Shown here: positions 59,501 to 64,000 of the stretch, piece by piece | Position numbering within the stretch: position 1 is the first letter of the stretch | How the letters are laid out: the number at the start of each line of letters is the position of its first letter | Source of the DNA: Chamaelirium japonicum | Lineage: Eukaryota > Streptophyta > Magnoliopsida > Liliales > Melanthiaceae | Assembly (NCBI GenBank): GCA_947650365.1 | Contig: OX393554.1 | Span: 35,187,137 to 35,251,136, forward strand | Direction of reading: 5' to 3' | Length of the DNA: 64,000 nt | Translations under genes and position numbers: made by a program | Notes under the pieces: model-generated | Told to the model about the DNA's origin: nothing | The model's input: only the letters and a program-made list of their open reading frames with translations | Databases searched by the model: none

Positions 59501-59705
59501 CGAGTCCCATGAGCGGGCTATACCCACAGAAGAGATGGAGTATCAGCTCGAACAGTTCACTCAAATAATGCAGCAGAAGTTTCTTGCAGGAGAAGACACC
59601 GAGCATCTAGATTATTCTAAAATAGACGACGACGAGGGGCTGGATGACCATTGGATGAGGGAGGCCAACCTTGATGCCGAGGAAAAGTATTTCGACGAAG
59701 AATAA
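51981..59705 (+). CDS. CCDC97-like protein (DUF2052/CCD97 family), three exons
   Basis: The exons are 51981-52134, 52234-52790 and 59454-59705, giving 320 residues. Splice sites are G|GTAAGC...CTCAG|AA, AAG|GTAATA...TGCAG|GTG; phases agree. The start at 51981 is the first ATG in frame; MEVISERL at 51996 is an alternative. The protein has an N-terminal ISERLASIEGLYFP helix, LTSEELREFE, REREPYLHHEYVGRFQDP, RPGERWSETLLRR, a run of more than 20 acidic residues, and ends with FTQIMQQKFLAGED, LDYSKIDDDE and DHWMREANLDAEEKYFDEE. The order is that of CCDC97 homologues of plants and animals. Human CCDC97 has been reported with the SF3b splicing complex; the plant role is not established. Intron 2 is 6,663 bp and swollen by insertions and an exon duplication. 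Confidence 0.9.
52859..52882 (+). repeat. Short telomere-type tract (CCCTAAA)3 in intron 2
   Basis: AACCCTAAACCCTAAACCCTAA directly precedes the MITE at 52883 and is interrupted by it. Confidence 0.9.
52883..53266. mobile_element. PIF/Harbinger (Tourist-like) MITE in intron 2
   Basis: The ends GAGCATCTCCAACAGGCTCCT and, as complement, GAGCATCTCCAACGGGCTCCT are inverted and flanked by TAA on both sides (52880-52882 and 53267-53269). A 3-bp TAA duplication and this tip are typical of Harbinger-type MITEs. It is 384 bp with no gene. Confidence 0.82.
53549..53588 (+). repeat. (TAA)n microsatellite
   Basis: About 13 TAA units lie in intron 2, within a CGGTATCG-rich degenerate segment that recurs near 54890-54985. 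Confidence 0.95.
54190..54619 (+). pseudogene. Decayed duplicate of CCDC97-like exon 2, inside intron 2
   Basis: About 1,956 bp downstream of the real exon 2 a second copy begins right after a kept acceptor AG (AGAACGCTACG) and ends at a kept donor (CAAAG|GTAATAG). Recognisable pieces are ELTNEELHEF, SVTVKNR and YFTEDVMREWEPYLHYEYVGRF. It is shorter (430 against 557 bp): the long acidic run is mostly gone. In-frame stops are present (TGA in AATCGCTGATTGG, TAG in AGGTTCTAGGATCC). Flanking intron sequence is also shared, so a segment of roughly 1 kb was duplicated. If included in mRNA it would break the protein. Confidence 0.88.
55020..55240 (+). repeat. Degenerate interstitial telomere-like tract (TTTAGGG)n
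   Basis: Many GTTTAGGG, TTTTAGGG and TTATGG words occur in succession over about 200 bp, in opposite orientation to the CCCTAAA run at 52859. Confidence 0.8.
55224..55529 (-). pseudogene. Unrecognised 101-residue open frame, possibly a gene fragment
   Basis: The minus-strand frame includes DRFEHLQDTIDVIEHEIWCEE, then a Ser/Thr-rich part and a proline run (PPPPPMDHPP). The sequence is complex enough to be real coding material, but no family was recognised and no splice partners were found. It lies in intron 2 of the CCDC97-like gene, antisense; likely a captured or transposon fragment. Confidence 0.25.
55560..56139. other. Intron sequence, nothing recognised
   Basis: No open frame, repeat or terminal structure was identified. 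Confidence 0.5.
56150..56935. mobile_element. Possible non-autonomous element with GGCGGG-rich inverted ends
   Basis: The left part (56155-56240) has GGCAGGCGG, GACTAGGCGGGTGCCC and GGCGGGCGCGC; the right part (56760-56900) has the complements GCGCCCGCC, CGTCTAGGCGGG and CCGCCTAGGCGCCCG. These form imperfect inverted repeats around an AT-rich core, with a direct repeat of CATAATTCTATATAAAAAAAC (56291 and 56501). No target duplication was resolved. Confidence 0.35.
56936..58196. other. Intron sequence, nothing recognised
   Basis: A short local duplication (CTTAGGA-CT and GAACCCTTATAA, 56955-57175) and a TGGTGCGCACCA-type inverted word near 57590-57615 are present. No gene. Confidence 0.5.
58197..58440. 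mobile_element. Fold-back Mutator-like MITE in intron 2
   Basis: The element is nearly all inverted repeat. GGGTAATTTACACAGACACC on the left pairs with the complement GGGTAAACTACACATAGACC on the right, and the pairing continues past CACCCCCTCATGTTTAAAAC. The 9-bp flanks TATAATTTC and TGTAATTTA agree at 7 of 9 positions, a worn target duplication. It is 244 bp with arms of about 115 bp. Confidence 0.72.
58441..59453. other. 3' end of intron 2, nothing recognised
   Basis: Open frames at 58651-58854 and 58851-59258 show no family resemblance. The acceptor TCATTGCAG at 59445-59453 ends the intron. Confidence 0.5.
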
Positions 59706-59960
59706 CCCGTGAAATAACGAAGAATATTTTTTTGTTGGTGTTCCAACTTTATCAGGGCAGATCTCCATTTTTCAAATATGGATTGGAAGTTGGACATGTG
59801 GCGCGCTATCATTGGTCGGTCATGCTAAGGTTATACAAGCCGGTCAACATATATTCTCTCTGAAATAAGTGCATACCTTCTGGTTTGTGCTTTCTATTTG
59901 TATAGAGAAGTGTGATATTTCTGTATGAACTTTTGCCATGTTTGGCCCTCATTTAGTAGA
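59706..59960 (+). other. Probable 3' UTR of the CCDC97-like gene
   Basis: AT-rich sequence follows the TAA stop at 59703-59705. No classic AATAAA was singled out; plant polyadenylation signals are loose. Confidence 0.4.
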
Positions 59961-60037
59961 AATTACAAAAGTTAATCATAAATGAAGGACCTTGTGGTTT
60001 TCATTCTGTATGCTGAAAAGATTTGGTTAGTACTTAA

Positions 60038-60211
60038 CGGGAAAAATTTCAGCACTCACGGCTGCTGTACTCCTGTTCTGTGCGAGCCAATCAGCGGGCT
60101 GCACTCCGCACAAGCTGGAGTGGGAACCTGCACATTGTGCAGAGTGCAGCCCGCGGATTGGTGCGCACAAAGCGGTTGTATAGCAGCCGTGAGTGCTGAA
60201 AATTTTCCCGT
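60038..60211. mobile_element. Fold-back MITE, 174 bp
   Basis: ACGGGAAAAATTTCAGCACT at the left pairs with the complement ACGGGAAAATTTTCAGCACT at the right, continuing through CACGGCTGCT, and the loop side also pairs loosely (CCAATCAGCGGGCTGCACTC against GAGTGCAGCCCGCGGATTGG). No clear target duplication was found. Confidence 0.7.
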
Positions 60212-60731
60212 ACCGATTGTGATCCTCCTCCTATCTCCTTTCATGATATATAAACCCCAAAATCCGACATTCCTATATTTCAGTGTGTTTATTTTTTTAG
60301 GTTTTTACAGTGTATATTGCTAAATATTCCTCCAATTCCATTAACATTTTTTTTTTCTCCTATCTTTGTTTTGTTGAGAATCGTATGTTCTTATTTCTCG
60401 ACTAACGGAGTGCATAAAGTGTGCTTGTTTAAACTGGGAAATCAGTATTAGGGTTGGAAGGCATGAGTACAAAGAAAAATTATGATGCAGGGAACTGGTA
60501 TTGTGCAAGGGTGAAGCTGTATACAGCCCTCAAATTACATTAGGTAGCCCTAACTTAAAATTGGAAAAATACGCAAGGGCCCGCACATGACACGTAGAAT
60601 TCTATCATGTTACTGTAGGAAGCTGTAAGCTGTACATGCAGAACAATTCGTCCGAATATGTGTTAGGAGTTGGCGCTAGTACCTTTAGACACGCGTAGGA
60701 TGAACACTGATATTTGTAGGTACACTTTATG

Positions 60732-61051
60732 TGTAACATCCGTCCAAGCACAAGCACACAAGAGATTGTATGTTTTGTCTGTGCCCGTAAGAAGACTTCC
60801 TAGGGGGGTCACCCATCCTAATACTAGTCTCGTCCGAGAATGTTTAGTTACAGGGTTCTTACAAAATTCGTAACTGCCACGGTTTTAAAACGCGTCTTCT
60901 GTGTTTGAGGGGAAATTATATAAGTAGCTTATGATCTCATTCTCTCCAGGCGAGTGGGACTAACTCGATGCCTTGGATATCTCACCTCATCCATATTGGC
61001 ATCTCAGCCTTAGGAGTCTTGCCTATTGGCTATTGGATTTTGGTCGTCACA
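60732..61051 (-). repeat. Cassandra 3' LTR with 5S rRNA-like segment
   Basis: Between about 60768 and 60880 the complement reads like worn 5S RNA: GACTTCCTAGGGGGGTCACC and CATCCTAATACTAGTCTCGT correspond to the 3' half of plant 5S (GGGTGACC TCCTGGGAAGTC in the other strand). Confidence 0.82.
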
Positions 61052-61133
61052 ATTCATCCCCTTTAAGGGCTACATGTCCACATATAGGGTTAGACCCCTC
61101 CCATTGCAAGGAGAAATGGATCTGATACCAATA

Positions 61134-61450
61134 TGTAACATCCTCCCCAAACACACAAGATGTTATACGCTTTGCCCGTGTCCGCACGAGGACTTTTCAG
61201 GGGGTCACCCATTATAGTATTACTCTCACCCGAGCACACTTAACTACATAGTTCATACGAAATCCGTAGCGGCGCTTGGTTTTAAAACGTGTCTTCTATG
61301 CTTGGGAGGGAATATTATATAAGTAGCTTAAAATTTTCTTCTCTCCAAACGATGTGGGACTAACTCAGTGACCTTGGACACCTTACCTCACCTTATCCAT
61401 CTTAGTATCACAGCCTCAGGAATCATGGCTATTGGTTGTTGGTCGTTCCA
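61134..61450 (-). repeat. Cassandra 5' LTR with 5S rRNA-like segment
   Basis: GCACGAGGACTTTTCAGGGG, GTCACCCATTATAGTATTAC and CCGAGCACACTTAACTACAT (about 61173-61255) line up with the complement of plant 5S RNA, including the internal promoter area. It is closer to 5S than the other LTR. Confidence 0.85.
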
Positions 61451-61499
61451 TTTATGCTCCCGGGATGAGAAGAAATCTTATTTTTATTCCTTGGTTAGT

Positions 61500-61960
61500 T
61501 AGGGATTTCTTTGATGTAACACTCAATAATTCAAGAGGTTCTCTGAGGAAGAATAATGTTTTATTTGCATGAGATAAAAGCTAGTTGGAAACATTTTTTT
61601 ACTTGATATATTGCAATCATCCTAATTATTACGACACTTGTCTCTATTGATGATTTTGTGCTTTTATGATTCTTTAAAATGACATGCAAGGTTAGGACAT
61701 ATTGGTATATGATGACGAGATTGAAGGTCTTCTAGGTTCACTAACTAGAGTAAATTTCTCTACTTATGAATATTGTATAGTAGACAAGGCTACTAGAAAA
61801 TATTTTCTTAAGGCAACCCATTCTCAAGGTCTGTTTCACTGTACATCATTCATGAACGTGCTATGAATGGATGGATGTGTTTTATCGCATTCATTGATGA
61901 CTTCTCTCCATATGGTTGCACCTATCTTATTTTCCATAGTGAACCCATAAGGTGTCGAGT
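61500..61960 (+). pseudogene. Ty1/copia pol fragment (GAG-pre-integrase/integrase start)
   Basis: Frames read GLLGSLTRVNFSTYEYCIV, KATRKYFLKATHSQGL and then FIAFIDDFSPYGCTYLIF, the segment where copia integrase begins (zinc-binding region then ITFIDDYSRYGYVYL). No LTRs, RT or RNase H are present. It is a broken, old fragment with several breaks. Confidence 0.7.
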
Positions 61961-62458
61961 ATCCTAATGCGGTAGGACCGATGCATCGAGCACCATCAGC
62001 CCGTGCTGAGTGACATCCACCTGTTCGGTTGCCTGCAATCGGACGGCTATGATGTATAAAACTCGCCACCTTAGGATGCGGGATCTCTTATAAGACAAAA
62101 GTAATAGAAAAAGAAAAGCGACGACATGCTCACGCCACGTGTCATCGCTCGACAGCATGTGGGATTCAACGACGGAGAAGACGTCAACCAGAATCCGATG
62201 CTACACTGGAGATCAGTTTCAAGCTTATCGGGACCGCCACCATGACTCCCCATGTGAGCTTCCATCCCTTTTTCGAGTAGGCATGATTAAAGAGCAATGC
62301 TATTGATCCCGAATGGTTTTACCGATTTCTTTAAACCGAATGATGTGGCATTAATCACAATGTTCCTTTGCCCGCCGGTCGGCGGTTGGAACTGAGTGTG
62401 ACTCACTGGTCGGGTCTGGATGCAAACGGACGGCTATGATATTGACATATTTTTTTTT
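61961..62458. other. Intergenic, nothing recognised
   Basis: CGGACGGCTATGAT occurs twice (near 62040 and 62430), and CACTGAG/GACTCACTGGTCGG-like words nearby may be pieces of one older repeat. No gene. Confidence 0.5.
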
Positions 62459-63303
62459 GGGTTATTTTGACTTTACCCCCAAAATTTTGCCTTGAATTAG
62501 ACTTTACCCTCCATATTTTCATTAATTAGACGTTACCTTCCAAAACTAACTGTTCCGTCAGCTCACCTCACAAAACTTTATTTCTTTTCCGTTAGCTCAC
62601 CCTTTCTCTTAGGGGGTGCAACTTGGGTCGGGTAAAACCGAGAACCGACCCAACGCGACCTAAATGGGTCGGGTTGGTTCGGATATTTTGGTTAAATGGG
62701 TTGGTTTGGTTCTACGCTTTGTGGACCCGACTAAATATGGGTCGGTTCCGGATTGAGGCTCGGGTAGACCCGACCCAACCGAGAACCGAACTTATATATA
62801 TTAATCCATATATATATGTCACGGGTTTGGACTTTTGGGCTCCATCACACTAGCACCCGAGTAAATGTTATTTTGTTTGCTAACGTTGAACCAACTAACA
62901 ATAGAATTCAACGAGTGGCTAAAACCTAAAGCCTAAAGTCTAACATAGATCTTTAGTTTGCTAGTAAATAACCGATAACCATTATTTTTTTAGACCAACT
63001 CATAATCCGAGAACCGACCCGAACCAACCCGACCTTAGTGTGTGTTGGGTTGGTTCGGGTCTATACCCAAGTCGGGTTGGTTCAGGTTTCAATATGGTAT
63101 AACTGAACTAGTTTGGTTCGGTTCTGGGTTGGCTCAAACCAACCCGAACCAACACGGCCCGAGTTGCACCCCTACTTTCTCTTAGTCTCTTAGACGGTGG
63201 GCTGACGGAACAGTTAGTTTTGGGGGGTAAAGTCTAATTAATGAAAAGATGGGGGTAAACTCTAATTCAAGGCAAAATTTGGGGGGCAAAGTCAAAATAA
63301 CCC
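62459..63303. mobile_element. Outer MITE with about 110-bp inverted repeats, split by a hAT MITE
   Basis: GGGTTATTTTGACTTTACCC on the left pairs with the complement GGGTTATTTTGACTTTGCCC on the right, and pairing continues through CCTTGAATTAGA, TTCATTAATTAGAC and AACTAACTGTTCCGTCAGC. Without the insert it is about 272 bp. A target duplication was not resolved because both flanks are homopolymer-rich. Confidence 0.75.
62610..63174. mobile_element. hAT-type MITE nested in the outer MITE
   Basis: The 565-bp element runs from TAGGGGGTGCAACTTGGGT to the complement of TAGGGGTGCAACTCGGGC and has a perfect 8-bp duplication CTTTCTCT (62602-62609 and 63175-63182). Subterminal GGGTCGGGT/ACCCGACCC words are dense. 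Tips match the element at 18158-19135. Confidence 0.88.
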
Positions 63304-63869
63304 TTTTAAAAAAAAAGAAAAAGAAATCGGGATTAGCATTGGGGTAAATAGAATTAACCAAAAGGATAAACGGAAAGCGGCAAGCAAAGGTCCTTTGTCG
63401 CGTCAACCTCAGGGGATTCCAATTCGTCGGATAGAAGCGGGGCCCAGATGAATCGACGGCCACACTGGTCGGACCTTTAAAATTCCCACCATCCCATAAA
63501 GCTGGGATGATCCCATATCTTCAGAGAGCATCCCGCGAGAGCGATCGGAGGGGGAGGGGGGAGGAGCAGGAGTAGCTTCCGGCGCCTCTCGGGCGGATCT
63601 CGAGGAAACCTCCGATTGGTGGAGCCCGTTCCGTTCATCCCGAGGCGGAGATCGGGGAGCGCACCCGACGCTTCTCTCGATCAGAGTCGCGATCGAGAGG
63701 TTTCTAGTTCTTGATTCTCCCCGTCGGATTTGGATTGCTGCCGCTAGTCCGGCGAGGAAACCCTAGAGGTTTCTGGTTCTTGATTCCGGCGGCGTTTCTG
63801 CCTTCTCTTGCTGAGCGTGCGAGGTTGATGGGGTTCTGGTCTGGTGGGGCGGCGGTTTAGCGGGCGGAT
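63304..63869 (+). promoter_or_regulatory. Promoter and 5' leader of the ELMO-domain gene
   Basis: GC content climbs from about 63520. A repeated GAGGTTTCT(A/G)GTTCTTGATTC (63697 and 63766) lies in the presumed leader. There is no obvious TATA box. Confidence 0.45.
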
Positions 63870-63954
63870 ATGGATGAGAACGGGGCGTCCTTCGTGGCCG
63901 TGAGAAGAGTCTCGCACGGGATTCATCGAGCCAGCGGCTGTAACTCGTCTTCTG
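63870..63954 (+). CDS. ELMO-domain (ELMO/CED-12 family) protein, exon 1 only
   Basis: The ATG at 63870 opens MDENGASFVAVRRVSHGIHRASGCNSSS and the exon ends at G|GTACGT (donor at 63955), phase 1. From memory, plant ELMO/CED-12 family proteins start with GGSFVAVRRISQGLERGS..SSSAEVVAGSAAW; the leftover G would make Ala (GCN) with the next exon, which agrees. ELMO-domain proteins act as scaffolds or GAPs for small GTPases in animals; the plant function is not settled. The ELMO domain lies in later exons beyond the window. The call rests on about 28 residues. Confidence 0.68.
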
Positions 63955-64000
63955 GTACGTGCGTCACAGAAATGATGACCATTATTCGAAGTGTGTGGTT

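Larger units (their letters stand above)
60732..61450 (-). mobile_element. Cassandra TRIM retroelement
   Basis: Two LTRs, 60732-61051 and 61134-61450, are separated by only 82 bp and flanked by TTTATG (60726-60731 and 61451-61456), a 5-6-bp duplication. In minus orientation the 5' LTR ends GGATGTTACA and is followed by TATTGGTATCAGATCC, the initiator-Met primer site. Each LTR carries a 5S rRNA-like stretch in the same strand. Short size, no genes and 5S-bearing LTRs define Cassandra. The LTRs differ strongly by eye, so it is old. Confidence 0.9.

Noticed and set aside
61150-61275. Functional 5S rRNA gene
   Set aside because: It is inside a Cassandra LTR, diverged, and paired with a second copy in the other LTR.

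Overview
This is a stretch of nuclear DNA from a flowering plant. The signs are plant-only gene families (plastid ClpR4), short GT-AG introns, a Cassandra element, Tat-lineage Ty3/gypsy elements, CACTA, hAT and Mutator-like MITEs, and CCCTAAA telomere-type repeats. The GC-rich first exons and large nested repeats suggest a monocot, but the species cannot be named from sequence alone. Everything was read by eye; no search was run.

Host genes are few. (1) Exon 1 of a CLPR4-like plastid Clp protease subunit (1461-1718, minus) runs off the left edge. (2) A small four-exon gene of unknown function lies at 20082-20885 (plus). (3) A complete CCDC97-like gene in three exons lies at 51981-59705 (plus); its 6.7-kb second intron holds a decayed copy of its own exon 2. 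(4) Exon 1 of an ELMO-domain gene (63870-63954, plus) runs off the right edge. These genes have no evident functional link.

Almost everything else is mobile DNA. Element A (2484-10896) is a young LTR element upstream of CLPR4. It carries only gag; about 5.4 kb that should hold pol is filled with at least five unrelated tandem arrays, the TR-GAG plan. From 10.9 to 24.4 kb there are old copia pieces, a probable solo LTR, hAT-like and Mutator-like elements. From 24.4 to 51.6 kb is a nest: an L1-type LINE ORF1 relic is split by element B, a Tat-lineage Ty3/gypsy element (25155-51009) with an antisense gene; B's integrase region is split by a 13.3-kb CACTA transposon (31922-45236); and the CACTA carries about 44 copies of a 181-bp satellite plus a six-exon TNPA-like gene. 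From 51.6 kb on are host genes with MITEs, telomere-like tracts, a Cassandra TRIM (60732-61450) and a copia pol fragment.

The two most striking structures are the satellite array inside the CACTA, which has higher-order repeats, a perfect 9-bp-arm palindrome in each unit and inverted copies at the other end, and the A/B pair. A and B share LTR tips, primer site, polypurine tract and gag, which suggests that B's lineage mobilised the gag-only A.
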